DNA of 52,970 bases from assembly GCA_015231885.1 (NCBI GenBank), contig JADGAT010000030.1:1-52970 (forward strand). The letters are read 5' to 3'. Below are positions 8,245-17,688 of this stretch, piece by piece (position 1 is the stretch's first letter; every line of letters starts with the position of its first letter). Made by a program: the position numbers and the translations under genes. Below the pieces are notes generated by a model. That model did no database searches. It saw only the letters and a list, made by a program, of their open reading frames with translations, and was not told where the DNA came from. This DNA comes from SAR324 cluster bacterium (lineage in GTDB: Bacteria > SAR324 > NAC60-12).

Positions 8245-9381
8245 ATGAATACATACAAAACTTTAAACCCGACCGTCCGAACCTTAATGGGGCCCGGCCC
8301 AAGCGACATTCACCCCCGAGTGCTCAATGCGCTGTCTGTACCAACCATAGGACATCTGGATCCACAATTCATTGCATACATGGATGAAATTAAGGAGCTC
8401 TTGCAGCATCTTTTTTCCACAAAAAACGAATTGACATTCCCTATTTCAGGAACGGGTTCTGCCGGTATGGAAACCTGCATGGTCAATGTGATTGAACCAG
8501 AAGACCGGGTGGTTATTGCACAAAACGGGGTTTTTGGCGGAAGAATGGCTGATATTGCAGATCGTTTGGGAGCAGAAGTCGTCAAGGTGGAGATACCATT
8601 TGGCCAACCTGTCCCCATGGACTCCATTCGAAAAGCCATTGATGGAAAAGCAACCAAACTGGTCGGGATTGTCCATGCAGAAACATCGACTGGTGTTCGG
8701 CAGCCCATTCCAGAAGCGGCAGCATTGGCTCATGAGGTGGATGCGTTACTACTCGTTGATTGTGTGACTTCGTTGGGAGGGATTCCTGTGGAAATTGATC
8801 AATGGGATGTGGATTTGGCCTATTCCGGGACTCAAAAATGCCTGAGCTGTCCGCCAGGATTGTCTCCTGTTACTTTCTCCCAAAGAGCGGTTGACGTGAT
8901 CAAAACCAGGAAAAGCAAGGTGGTTTCCTGGTACCTGGATGTCAATATGCTGTTGAATTACTGGGGTGGTGATCGGGTTTATCATCACACGGCTCCCATC
9001 AACATGCTTTATGCTTTACGTGAAGCCGCACTTTTGATTTTGGAAGAAGGGCTGGAACACGCGTATGCCCGTCACCTGAAAAATCATCAGGCATTGGTGG
9101 CAGGGCTGGAGGCCATGGGACTGTCCCTGTTCGTAGACGAGGAATACCGTCTGCCGCAGCTGAATACGGTTGTGATCCCAGATGGAGTGGACGATGCTGC
9201 GGTCAGAGGATCGCTGCTAAAGGACTTCAATATAGAGATTGGTGGAGGTTTGGGAGCATTGAAAGGAAAAGTCTGGCGTGTTGGTTTGATGGGACATGCC
9301 TCCCGACAGGAAAATGTTATTCTTTTTCTGGGAGCACTGGAAAGTATTCTGGCCAGCCAGGGAGCCTCCATTCAACAATGA
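8245..9381 (+). CDS. Alanine/serine-glyoxylate aminotransferase (class V, PLP)
   Basis: This PLP enzyme converts glyoxylate to glycine using alanine or serine as amino donor. The sequence shows the class V pattern: MGPGPSDIHPRVLNAL at the N-terminus, GHLDPQF, ISGTGSAGMET, HAETSTGVRQPI, VDCVTSLGG, and the Schiff-base lysine in SGTQKCLS (Lys about 198). Length of 378 aa fits the family. I place the start at ATG 8245, with GGAG 9 bases upstream; the frame is open back to GTG 8083, but those 54 codons are the family-1 repeat and have no family homology. The gene lies upstream of gcvT and gcvP, so glycine made here could be cleaved to methylene-THF, CO2 and ammonia. The amino donor cannot be told from sequence. 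Confidence 0.88.
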   Translation: MNTYKTLNPTVRTLMGPGPSDIHPRVLNALSVPTIGHLDPQFIAYMDEIKELLQHLFSTKNELTFPISGTGSAGMETCMVNVIEPEDRVVIAQNGVFGGRMADIADRLGAEVVKVEIPFGQPVPMDSIRKAIDGKATKLVGIVHAETSTGVRQPIPEAAALAHEVDALLLVDCVTSLGGIPVEIDQWDVDLAYSGTQKCLSCPPGLSPVTFSQRAVDVIKTRKSKVVSWYLDVNMLLNYWGGDRVYHHTAPINMLYALREAALLILEEGLEHAYARHLKNHQALVAGLEAMGLSLFVDEEYRLPQLNTVVIPDGVDDAAVRGSLLKDFNIEIGGGLGALKGKVWRVGLMGHASRQENVILFLGALESILASQGASIQQ

Positions 9382-9668
9382 CTTCAAAGGCTCGAATAAC
9401 TGTAAAGGTTGTTTTTCCCTTTTGCTGCGGCCAACGATCTCTATCCTAAAAAGCAGATCAGGGCAACACCTCTCAGGTTTTAGACCGGAATTGTTTAGGA
9501 AGGCGAAATTGTCCTTTCTCAAAAAGTATACACGGGACATGAGTTAATGATCCTGAGTTCGGATCAAGGAAGAAAACTTTGTTAGAAACCGACTTGAGTT
9601 GTTGAGGCAAACTGGCGAATATCACTTCAAAGGATGTGACCCGATATTGAACACGAGGAGAGCCAACT

Positions 9669-10922
9669 GTGCAATTTGAAAAAATAGAACCGGAAAAAGC
9701 TGGATTTTGTACCACACGATTAGAAAAAATCGCACCACGAATGCAATCCTATGTCGACCAAAACAGAATTGCTGGTTTGAGTACCCTGATTGCCCGTAAA
9801 GGAAAAGTCGTACACTACAATCAGGTCGGACAAATGGACAAAGAGGCCAATCAACCGATGACATCGGAAGCCATTTTCCGTATCTATTCGATGACCAAAC
9901 CTATTGTGTGTACCGCATTGATGACCCTCTTCGAGCAGGGCTGTTTTCGCTTGATAGATCCTGTGTCCAAATTCATTCCGGCATTCCGCAAGATGAATGT
10001 TTTGCAGCACGATGAATCAGGTAATACAAAGACTGTTCGGGCGCAACGCCCTATCACCATACGAGATCTTTTGACTCATACAGCCGGCCTTACCTATGAT
10101 TTCCTGGACGATACGCCAGTCAACAAGTTGTATCGAGATGCGCGCTTACTGGGAAATGCGGACAGGACACTGGAAGCCATGGTCCAGGAGCTGGCCAGCC
10201 TGCCGCTGGCTTACCAGCCGGGGACAAAATGGCATTACAGCTTTTCCATTGATGTGGCAGCCCATTTGGTGGAAATCCTTGCCAATCAACCGCTCCGCAG
10301 CTTTCTGAAAGAAAAAATCTTCGTTCCTTTGGGCATGCAGGACACCGACTTTTGTATTCCTCCAGAAAAAATGGGTCGCCATGTCAAAACTTATGGTATT
10401 GCCGACTTAGGCACCGAGGGGATGACACTTGGAAAAATGGTAGAAATCTGGAAAGAAGGTGTCAATCAATACATTGACCTCTCTGAAACCTACCCGCACT
10501 CGACCCCTGATGTCTTTGCACGGGGAGGACACGGTCTTTTTTCTACTGCTGCTGATTATTTCCGTTTTGCGCAGATGCTTCTCAATAAAGGCGAATTGGC
10601 AGGAGTTCGAATTCTGGGGCGTAAAACCCTAGAATTCATGCACACCAACCACCTTCCAGCACACTTGATTCCTTATAATCTTGCCAATGTTGTGTTCTGG
10701 AATGGGTATGGATATGGCCTGGGGTCGAGGGTGATGATGAACCTTGGGGAGTCTGATGTTCTCAGTTCCATTGGTGAATTTGGCTGGTCTGGTGCTGCAA
10801 AAACATATTATTGGGTGGATCCCCAGGAAGACATGATCGGTATTTTGATGTCGCAATGTCTGGGATTTGAACTGCCGGAAAAAGATTTTCAGGTCCTGGC
10901 TTATCAAGCTCTGATTGACTGA
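9669..10922 (+). CDS. Beta-lactamase-family (class C / EstB-like) serine hydrolase
   Basis: A 417-residue serine hydrolase of the penicillin-binding/beta-lactamase fold. The nucleophile motif S-x-x-K is in YSMTKPIVC (about residue 75), the Tyr motif is probably in WHYSFSIDV, and the late GWSGAAKTYYWVDP fits the third-motif region of the esterase-like branch. Such proteins include esterases and peptidases; few are true beta-lactamases. No signal peptide is seen, which argues for a cytoplasmic esterase-like role. Translation starts at GTG 9669, with GAGGAG 8 bases upstream. The preceding 287 bp (9382-9668) hold no gene I can support. A family-2 repeat lies 12 bp after the stop. Confidence 0.82.
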   Translation: MQFEKIEPEKAGFCTTRLEKIAPRMQSYVDQNRIAGLSTLIARKGKVVHYNQVGQMDKEANQPMTSEAIFRIYSMTKPIVCTALMTLFEQGCFRLIDPVSKFIPAFRKMNVLQHDESGNTKTVRAQRPITIRDLLTHTAGLTYDFLDDTPVNKLYRDARLLGNADRTLEAMVQELASLPLAYQPGTKWHYSFSIDVAAHLVEILANQPLRSFLKEKIFVPLGMQDTDFCIPPEKMGRHVKTYGIADLGTEGMTLGKMVEIWKEGVNQYIDLSETYPHSTPDVFARGGHGLFSTAADYFRFAQMLLNKGELAGVRILGRKTLEFMHTNHLPAHLIPYNLANVVFWNGYGYGLGSRVMMNLGESDVLSSIGEFGWSGAAKTYYWVDPQEDMIGILMSQCLGFELPEKDFQVLAYQALID

Positions 10923-10934
10923 GAATTCATGTAG

Positions 10935-11093
10935 ATATGCGAATCCGGAGTTTAAAATTTATTTTATAAAAACAAGGCTTCACAAAAAGTGATTTGTCAT
11001 GCCAGACTTGATCCGGAATCCAGACAACTCTGGGATTTTTTTGGATTCCGGGTCGAGCCCGGAATGACATCGTTTTCAACTCTGGATTCATAT
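10935..11093. repeat. Family-2 MITE-like element, copy 1
   Basis: A 159-bp non-coding element whose ends read ATATGCGAATCCGGAGTT and, in inverted form with a few changes, AACTCTGGATTCATAT. Inside are two shorter palindromes: the GCCAGACTTGATCCGG segment and GGATTCCGGGTCGAGCCCGG, followed by AATGACAT. A second copy lies at 43375-43535. The sequence TGTAG occurs immediately on both sides (10930-10934 and 11094-11098), which looks like a target-site duplication. There is no transposase frame, so any movement would need an enzyme in trans. Confidence 0.85.
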
Positions 11094-11199
11094 TGTAGAT
11101 ACATGTTCAGATTGCAAATGTCATTCGATTCAATTACGATAATCATCAAGATCTGTAATTAGAAGTGTACCATCCCACCGCGAACCCAAAGAAGATGCC

Positions 11200-12303
11200 A
11201 TGACGACAATAAAAAAAACGCCTCTCAATGAAATACATCACCAGTTAGGAGCAAGAATGGTGGAATTTGCCGGTTGGGAAATGCCCATTCAGTACGAAGG
11301 CATCATGGCGGAGCACAAGCATACACGGGAAGCAGTTTCTCTTTTTGATGTGAGCCACATGGGAGAGTTTTATTTTGAGGGAAAAGACGCACTTCAGAAT
11401 TTACAAAAGTTGACATGCAATGATGTTTCCCGATTAGCCATTGGGCAAGTTCAGTACTCCGCATTGCTTTACGAAAACGGTACTTTTGTTGACGACATCA
11501 CCGTCTATCGTCTTGGCGAAGAAAAATATTTTATGTGTGTCAATGCTGCGAATACGGACAAGGATTTTGCCTGGATTCAATCCAACTTGTCCGGCGATCT
11601 TAAATGTGAAAACCGTTCTGCCGAAATCGGGCAAATTGCGATCCAGGGCAAAAACGCGGTGGATGTTTTAAAAACAATGACTTCCGAACCCATAGACACC
11701 ATCAAGTATTATTGGTTCATGGAAATAGAGTTGTGCGGCCATCCTGTAACATTGGCCCGGATGGGTTATACGGGAGAAGATGGATATGAGGTCTTTTGCC
11801 AGAGGGAGCATACTGCTGAAATATGGGAAACCCTCATGGAAAAAGGAAAACCTTTTCAAATAGCTCCAGTGGGTTTGGGCGCCAGAAATACCTTAAGGCT
11901 TGAGGTCTGTTTTCCTCTGTATGGCCAGGACATTGATGACCAACACCTCCCCCTGGAAGCCGGTCTTGGAAAATTTGTAGCATTAGACAAAGCCAGTTTT
12001 CTTGGCAAAGATGCTGTGGCCACCCAAAAAGCAGAAGGCCTGCAAAGAAAATTGATTCGATTCGCTCTTGATGTGCGGGGTGTGCCGCGCCCCCATTATC
12101 TGATATTTGATGAAACAGCAAACGTCCCCATCGGGGAAGTCACCAGCGGCACCAGTTCCCCAACATTAGGAAAAGGAATTGGCATGGGCTATGTAAAAAT
12201 TGCCAATTCTAAAATTGGGACAAAAGTCAATATTCAGGTAAGGAACAAAATGCTGCCTGCAACGATTGTCAAACCTCCATTTGTTGTCGTAGAGAAAACC
12301 TGA
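11200..12303 (+). CDS. gcvT: Aminomethyltransferase, glycine cleavage T protein
   Basis: GcvT transfers the methylene group from the aminomethyl-lipoyl H protein to tetrahydrofolate and releases ammonia. The 367-residue length is typical. Family features include [19 protein letters not shown] near the start, [46 protein letters not shown] (folate-site region), [15 protein letters not shown] and the C-terminal [21 protein letters not shown]. It precedes gcvP by 55 bp on the same strand, so the two are likely one operon. gcvH, which usually sits between them, is absent. I looked for a glycine riboswitch in the 106 bp upstream (11094-11199) and saw none. Confidence 0.95.
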   Translation: MTTIKKTPLNEIHHQLGARMVEFAGWEMPIQYEGIMAEHKHTREAVSLFDVSHMGEFYFEGKDALQNLQKLTCNDVSRLAIGQVQYSALLYENGTFVDDITVYRLGEEKYFMCVNAANTDKDFAWIQSNLSGDLKCENRSAEIGQIAIQGKNAVDVLKTMTSEPIDTIKYYWFMEIELCGHPVTLARMGYTGEDGYEVFCQREHTAEIWETLMEKGKPFQIAPVGLGARNTLRLEVCFPLYGQDIDDQHLPLEAGLGKFVALDKASFLGKDAVATQKAEGLQRKLIRFALDVRGVPRPHYLIFDETANVPIGEVTSGTSSPTLGKGIGMGYVKIANSKIGTKVNIQVRNKMLPATIVKPPFVVVEKT

Positions 12304-12358
12304 TTGTTTCGGTTCAAATCATCCATTTACTAACCACTTCGAGTTCTTAGGACATCCC

Positions 12359-15229
12359 ATGAAAACTATGCAGAAATCCGATTTTTTTCAGAAGAGGCAC
12401 ATCGGTCCAAACCAGGAAGAATTGGAGGCGATGCTAAAAATTTGTAATGTTTCTTCTTTGAATGAATTGATTGATCAAACCGTTCCCGAGCAAATCCGAC
12501 TGAAAAAAGAGCTGCGGATTTCTGAAGCATTGGGAGAATTTGAATTATTGGAAAAAATAAGGAATATCGCCAATAAAAATAAAGTATTCAAATCCTATAT
12601 TGGTTTGGGTTACTACGATTGCATTGTACCTCCGGTGATCCAGCGCAATATTTTAGAAAATCCAGGATGGTATACACAATACACTCCCTATCAAGCGGAA
12701 ATTGCACAGGGACGCCTGGAAGCCATGCTGATTTTTCAGACCATGATCATGGATTTGACAGGAATGGAAATTGCCAATGCTTCCCTGCTGGATGAAGGGA
12801 CCGCAGCTGCAGAAGCCATGAGCATGCTCCACCGCATCAAAAACAAGAGAAAAAAAATAGATTTTCGTAAGAAATTTTTTATTTCCGATGAATGCTTTGC
12901 TACAACAGCCGCTATTTTGCAAACAAGGGCCACTCCGATCGACATTGAAATTGTGATAGGAAATCATCAGGATGTGGAATGGGATGCCCAATTTTTTGGG
13001 GCAATTGTTCAATATCCCACAGCAGACGGACTGATTCATGATTATACTGAATTCATTGAGAAAGCGCATGCAAGCGATGTTGGCGTGATAGTGGCGGCCG
13101 ACCTGATGAGTCTTGCTTTGCTGAAACCGCCTGGAGAAGTTGGGGCAGACGTTGTCATTGGTTCTGCTCAACGTTTTGGAGTTCCTCTTGGATATGGAGG
13201 CCCCCATGCTGCTTATTTTGCTACCAAAATAGAAAATGCGCGAGAAACTCCAGGCCGTGTGATTGGTGCCTCGATGGACATTCACCAGAATACAGCATAC
13301 CGTATGTCTCTGCAAACCCGAGAGCAGCATATCAAACGGGATCGCGCCACTTCCAATATTTGTACGGCACAAGCATTGCTGGCTGTTATTGCCGGAATGT
13401 ATGCGGTCTACCATGGCCCCAGCGGCATCAAAACGATTGCCGGCAACATCCATCGTAAAGCCTACACTTTGGCCAAAGAACTGACAAAACTGGGATATCA
13501 GCAAGCCAATTCCCATTTTTTTGATACCATCAAGATGGAGTTCACTCCCTCTTCGCCAATACCTCTGGAACAAATTGAATCCAGAGCCCTGGCATACGGC
13601 ATCAATTTTCGTCATATTGATGATCAGTCCCTGGGAATCAGCATCAATGAAACAACCAGTGCCGAAGATATCGAAAACATCCTTTCTGTATTTTCCTTAA
13701 ACCATATTTCTGCCACCGTCCAGGAAGAAGCGTCCTTGCATATCCCGGAGCAGCTGGTGCGTACCAGCAGTTTTATGGAGCACCCTGTTTTTTACCGTTA
13801 CCAATCGGAAACAAAGATGCTGCGGTATCTAAAACATTTAGAAAACAAAGACCTGTCCCTGACCGCATCCATGATCCCGCTGGGTTCCTGTACCATGAAA
13901 CTCAATGCCGCTGCAGAAATGATGCCGGTCACCTGGCCTGAGTTTGGGAGAATCCATCCTTTTGCACCATCGGACCAGACCGAAGGCTATGCCGAGATCA
14001 TTAAAGAACTGGAAGCGGATCTTTGCGAAATTACCGGTTTTGCCGGAGTTTCGCTGCAGCCCAATTCCGGAGCCCAGGGAGAGTACGCCGGATTACTGGT
14101 CATTCGTGCTCACCATCAGGATCGAGGAGAGCCTCAGCGTAATATTGTGCTGATTCCCTCGTCTGCTCATGGAACCAATCCAGCCAGTGCCGTCATGTGC
14201 GGGATGGATGTGATGATGGTGAAGTGTGATGCCATGGGAAACATTGATGTGGAAGACTTAAGGAAAAAAGCGGTAGCCAACACATCAACACTGGCGGGAT
14301 TGATGATCACGTATCCTTCCACCCACGGGGTTTTTGAGGAACAAATTCTGGAAATCTGCCAGATTATTCACGACAATGGCGGTCAAATCTATATGGACGG
14401 TGCCAACTTGAATGCTCAGGTAGGGTTGACCAGTCCCGGATTGATTGGTGCTGACGTCTGCCATTTGAACCTGCACAAAACCTTTGGGATTCCCCATGGT
14501 GGTGGAGGCCCTGGAATGGGGCCTATCTGTGTTGCCGCACACCTGAAACCCTATCTTCCGAACCATCCCATTGTCAAAGTTGGAGGAGAAAAAGGAGTTT
14601 CTGCTGTCGCGGCTGCTCCCTGGGGCAGTGCCGGCATCCTGGTGATTTCTTATGCCTATATCAAAATGCTTGGCAAGCAAGGTGTCACAGAGGCCTCTAA
14701 ATATGCTATCTTGAATGCCAATTATCTCAAAGACCGACTGGTTTCCCATTATCCACTATTGTTTGAGGGAAAAAACGGACGGGTTGCTCATGAAATGATT
14801 CTGGATACACGAGAACTCAAAAAAACTGCAGGAGTGGATGGGATCGATATTGCGAAACGCCTCATGGATTATGGATTTCATGCGCCAACCGTTTCTTTTC
14901 CTGTTGCAGGAACATTGATGATTGAACCAACAGAAAGTGAGGATAAAGGAGAACTGGACCGTTTTTGTGAAGCATTGATCACCATCCGCCAGGAAATTCG
15001 TGAGATTGAAGAAGGCGTAGCAGACAAAGAAGACAATGTTTTGAAAAATGCACCGCATACCGCAGTTTCCACCATACGTGATGACTGGTCTCATCCTTAT
15101 TCACGAGAAAAAGCGGCATTTCCTGTCAAAAGCCTGGAATTTAATAAATTCTGGCCCAGCGTGGGACGCATCAACGAGCCTTATGGGGATCGCAACCTGG
15201 TCTGTTTTGTTCCTCCGGAAGAAGAATAA
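12359..15229 (+). CDS. gcvP: Glycine dehydrogenase (decarboxylating), full-length P protein
   Basis: GcvP is the PLP enzyme that decarboxylates glycine and loads the aminomethyl group on the H protein lipoyl arm. At 956 residues this is the single-chain form, with the inactive N-terminal half and the catalytic C-terminal half both present. Visible motifs: FQKRHIGPN at the N-terminus, [19 protein letters not shown], then in the second half [38 protein letters not shown], and the PLP lysine in [16 protein letters not shown] (Lys about 707). AGGACAT precedes the ATG. The stop codon is immediately followed by the rsmI start (TAA-ATG), so rsmI is probably co-transcribed. Confidence 0.96.
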   Translation: MKTMQKSDFFQKRHIGPNQEELEAMLKICNVSSLNELIDQTVPEQIRLKKELRISEALGEFELLEKIRNIANKNKVFKSYIGLGYYDCIVPPVIQRNILENPGWYTQYTPYQAEIAQGRLEAMLIFQTMIMDLTGMEIANASLLDEGTAAAEAMSMLHRIKNKRKKIDFRKKFFISDECFATTAAILQTRATPIDIEIVIGNHQDVEWDAQFFGAIVQYPTADGLIHDYTEFIEKAHASDVGVIVAADLMSLALLKPPGEVGADVVIGSAQRFGVPLGYGGPHAAYFATKIENARETPGRVIGASMDIHQNTAYRMSLQTREQHIKRDRATSNICTAQALLAVIAGMYAVYHGPSGIKTIAGNIHRKAYTLAKELTKLGYQQANSHFFDTIKMEFTPSSPIPLEQIESRALAYGINFRHIDDQSLGISINETTSAEDIENILSVFSLNHISATVQEEASLHIPEQLVRTSSFMEHPVFYRYQSETKMLRYLKHLENKDLSLTASMIPLGSCTMKLNAAAEMMPVTWPEFGRIHPFAPSDQTEGYAEIIKELEADLCEITGFAGVSLQPNSGAQGEYAGLLVIRAHHQDRGEPQRNIVLIPSSAHGTNPASAVMCGMDVMMVKCDAMGNIDVEDLRKKAVANTSTLAGLMITYPSTHGVFEEQILEICQIIHDNGGQIYMDGANLNAQVGLTSPGLIGADVCHLNLHKTFGIPHGGGGPGMGPICVAAHLKPYLPNHPIVKVGGEKGVSAVAAAPWGSAGILVISYAYIKMLGKQGVTEASKYAILNANYLKDRLVSHYPLLFEGKNGRVAHEMILDTRELKKTAGVDGIDIAKRLMDYGFHAPTVSFPVAGTLMIEPTESEDKGELDRFCEALITIRQEIREIEEGVADKEDNVLKNAPHTAVSTIRDDWSHPYSREKAAFPVKSLEFNKFWPSVGRINEPYGDRNLVCFVPPEEE

Positions 15230-15943
15230 ATGTCAGGAACCTTGTTTGTGGTCACAACACCCATTGGGAATTTAGAAGACCTCACGTTTCGTGCTGTCCG
15301 TACCTTGGGCGAACTGGATGTACTTGCCTGTGAAGACACACGGCAAACCCGGAAAATTTTTACACGATACGAAATCACCAGTCCTCGTCAAATCTTTTCC
15401 TACCATGAACACAATGCCCAGCAGGCAGGAAAACAAATCTTGGAGTACTTGCAGCAGGGGCTTTCGGTCGGATTATGCTCAGATGCCGGTTCTCCCGGGA
15501 TCAGTGATCCTGGCTACAAAATAATTTCTGACTCCATTGAGCACGGATTCGCATTAGAAATCATACCAGGCCCCAGTGCCGTGACCACTGCGCTGGTCTT
15601 GTCAGGACTGTCCACAGCAAGCTATACCTTCAAGGGATTTTCGCCTCCCAAATCAGGACAACGAAAGAAATTTATTGCCAGGGATGGTGATGCGCCGCAT
15701 ACCCTCGTGTTTTTTGAGTCTCCCTATCGTATCAATAAATTTTTACAGGATGCCCATGAAGTGTTAGGCGATCGCAAAGCAGCGGTTTGTGTGGAGCTTA
15801 CTAAAAAATTTGAACGGGTACACCGGGGGTTTCTTGGGGAGCTTGTCGAACAATTCCAATCCGGTAAAATCAAAGGTGAAATCACCGTCGTCATTGCAGG
15901 AAATCATCCTAAGTTCATCAGGCCGTCATCTTCTGTTTTGTAG
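15230..15943 (+). CDS. rsmI: 16S rRNA (cytidine-1402-2'-O)-methyltransferase, short form
   Basis: RsmI uses SAM to methylate the ribose of C1402 in 16S rRNA. The tetrapyrrole-methylase fold is clear: LFVVTTPIGNLEDLTFRA at the start, CEDTRQTRKI, FSYHEHN, GLCSDAGSPGISDPG, IPGPSAVTTAL, FFESPYRI and ELTKKFERVHRG. The protein has 237 residues, about 45 fewer than the usual 280-290; the C-terminal helix-turn-helix-like extension is missing. The start codon directly follows the gcvP stop. The last 40 bp overlap the 3' end of a STAS gene on the other strand, which may be linked to the shortened C-terminus. Confidence 0.92.
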   Translation: MSGTLFVVTTPIGNLEDLTFRAVRTLGELDVLACEDTRQTRKIFTRYEITSPRQIFSYHEHNAQQAGKQILEYLQQGLSVGLCSDAGSPGISDPGYKIISDSIEHGFALEIIPGPSAVTTALVLSGLSTASYTFKGFSPPKSGQRKKFIARDGDAPHTLVFFESPYRINKFLQDAHEVLGDRKAAVCVELTKKFERVHRGFLGELVEQFQSGKIKGEITVVIAGNHPKFIRPSSSVL

Positions 15944-16245
15944 ATAGGAAGAATTTTTTGCAAATTAGAACTTTTGAATGAGTTGTAAATTTCATCATTC
16001 ACGTGGCAAAGTCCAAACGGAGTACTCTTGGCATGTGCTTTTTTAAAAAAAATGATCAACATGCCTACTCCCAAGGAAGTGACATAACGGGTATCTTTCA
16101 GGTTAATGAGAAATGCCTGGCACTCGGGGTTATCGAGCAGTTCATCAACACAGGACTCAAACTCACTTGCCTCATCCTCGATAAATCGTCCTTCAATGCT
16201 AAAAATGCAAATATTTTTCTTGATACAGTAGTTGAAGTTCATCAT
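15904..16245 (-). CDS. STAS-domain anti-anti-sigma-like protein (second of a pair)
   Basis: A 113-residue single STAS domain. Such proteins take part in partner-switching with serine kinases, or act as scaffolds. The fold is seen in the IEGRF strand, the LLDNPECQAFLINLKDTRYVTS strand-helix region and the SLGVGML segment, where the Ser is the usual phosphorylation site. It starts 4 bp after the stop of the other STAS gene (16250-16591) and is clearly co-transcribed. No RsbW-like kinase or PP2C phosphatase is nearby. Its 3' end overlaps rsmI by 40 bp, tail to tail. Confidence 0.75.
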   Translation of the reverse strand: MMNFNYCIKKNICIFSIEGRFIEDEASEFESCVDELLDNPECQAFLINLKDTRYVTSLGVGMLIIFFKKAHAKSTPFGLCHVNDEIYNSFKSSNLQKILPIYKTEDDGLMNLG

Positions 16246-16249
16246 TCCG

Positions 16250-16591
16250 TTATGCCAGATTGGTTAATGCATCTTTTTGTGACTCATAGATTATAAAAAT
16301 ATCAAGCAGATTGGTGAGTTTCATGGCTTCAAAGAGATAACCACCGGTCTTCTGGCAAATACCAAAAGCCAGTTGTTCTTGTCCTGTTTGTTTTTCTAAT
16401 GCTGCAAGAGTTCCCAATCCTGCTGAATCAATGCGTTCTATTTCGTTGGTATCGAGTACAAATGCCTTCAAATCTTCCTCATTCATTAGTGACGAAATAT
16501 AGGTGCGAAATGGAGTCGTGTCGCTGAGTAATAAATTTCCTGCTATGGTGACAATGCAAATGTCATTTTCCATGCGGTGTGAAATTTTCAT
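16250..16591 (-). CDS. STAS-domain anti-anti-sigma-like protein (first of a pair)
   Basis: Also 113 residues, the same length as its downstream neighbour. It has the pattern ICIVTIAGNLL, FVLDTNEIERIDSAGLGTLAAL (Ser in IDSAGLG is the likely phosphosite) and a final helix. The frame extends upstream to 16660, but I choose ATG at 16591 because GAAAGG lies 5 bases before it and the family homology starts there. The pair may be a duplication that has diverged strongly, since only the STAS core motifs are shared. Partner proteins are not in the window. Confidence 0.78.
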   Translation of the reverse strand: MKISHRMENDICIVTIAGNLLLSDTTPFRTYISSLMNEEDLKAFVLDTNEIERIDSAGLGTLAALEKQTGQEQLAFGICQKTGGYLFEAMKLTNLLDIFIIYESQKDALTNLA

Positions 16592-16777
16592 AGAACCTTT
16601 CAGTTTTTGTCTAAAAAAGATATCAAATGTGTTCTCAGACAATAGCACATGTGTTGTCAATCATCCAGACACTCTATCCATCTTACAATATACTGAGTTT
16701 CTCTGTAAAAGAAAAAGTCATATTTATGAAAATTCGCACAATTTACGAAAAATCCCATATAAGGAACGAGGGATGAT

Positions 16778-17671
16778 ATGAAAAAACTATTAAAGATTTT
16801 GCTCATTCATTCTTTCAAGGATTTACTCCGCTACAAATCGTTTCTTTTCCTGATCTTTTTCATTTTTCTGGCTGACCGAATTCTACATCATTATGTTCAG
16901 GTAGATCGTTCGTCACTACAGTTGGACTACCTGAAAGAATTGGGTTTGCAGGCAGCCCCCTTTGTATTTGAGGAGCTACCAGGACTTTTTGCACAGTGGC
17001 TGTTGGAGCTTCGGACACTCTTGGTGATTATGGGCTTGTTTTTGCTGAAACAGCTGATTTCCATGTGGCCCTCCAGTGATATGCGAAAAATGCATCGTCA
17101 AGAGCGTGGTAAATTTGGCCTATGGGACTCGTTTTGCTATTTACGCTGGTATCAATTTTTATGGGATGCCATTGCCGTAGGCAGTATCTGCGGAGTGCTA
17201 TTTGTTTGGGCAGGGGTGGGTTTTGTGATTTGTCGTCAAGGTTGGCTCAGTTCCCCTTCTCCGCTGTGGTTGATTGTCTTGGGAGGCGTGGTCTTTTTGT
17301 CAACTCCGATTGCCATGGCGGGTTTTTCTTATTCTTCGAAGTTGGCCGTACTGTCACAAGGCAGCTTCGCCATGAGGTTATCCTTATTTTTTAAACTGCT
17401 GACCGATTGGAATATATTCTGGAAGTCCTGGCTTTTTTATCTAACTAGGATCATAGTAGAAGGCATTTTTGTTGCAATTATTCCCGCAGGATTGATTCTC
17501 ACTCTTGATAATTTCTGGATTCGTTTATTTTTGGCAGGACTCTCGGCAACTCCCGTATATTCTTATGTCAAGATGGTTTCATTCAAATTTTTTATCGAAA
17601 TCTATCGTGATGATCCCCTAGTTCAGCATGAATATAAGGATTATTTAACGATACGATCGTCAACAACTTAA
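16778..17671 (+). CDS. Uncharacterised multi-pass membrane protein
   Basis: I do not recognise this 297-residue protein. It begins with basic MKKLLKILLIHSFKDLLRYKS and has about six hydrophobic stretches, near residues 22-40, 75-100, 125-150, 160-185, 225-250 and 252-272, so it is an inner-membrane protein. A charged loop with MRKMHRQERGK lies between helices two and three. GAGGGATG precedes the start. It is followed 17 bp later by a HAD hydrolase on the same strand, so the two may be an operon. No catalytic motif is visible. It does not look like an ABC permease or an MFS transporter. Confidence 0.7.
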   Translation: MKKLLKILLIHSFKDLLRYKSFLFLIFFIFLADRILHHYVQVDRSSLQLDYLKELGLQAAPFVFEELPGLFAQWLLELRTLLVIMGLFLLKQLISMWPSSDMRKMHRQERGKFGLWDSFCYLRWYQFLWDAIAVGSICGVLFVWAGVGFVICRQGWLSSPSPLWLIVLGGVVFLSTPIAMAGFSYSSKLAVLSQGSFAMRLSLFFKLLTDWNIFWKSWLFYLTRIIVEGIFVAIIPAGLILTLDNFWIRLFLAGLSATPVYSYVKMVSFKFFIEIYRDDPLVQHEYKDYLTIRSSTT

Positions 17672-17688
17672 TAAGGAAGGCAAATATT

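Noticed and set aside
9497..9508. AGGAAGGCGAAA, identical to the left end of the family-1 element.
   Set aside because: Only 12 bases match and no other part of the element follows, so chance or a very old relic cannot be told apart.
11094..11199. Possible glycine riboswitch upstream of gcvT.
   Set aside because: The region is short and AT-rich and shows none of the conserved glycine aptamer core.
12653..13615. A 320-codon open frame on the minus strand inside gcvP.
   Set aside because: It is antisense to a well-conserved gcvP region and its product has no recognisable fold; an artefact of codon use.
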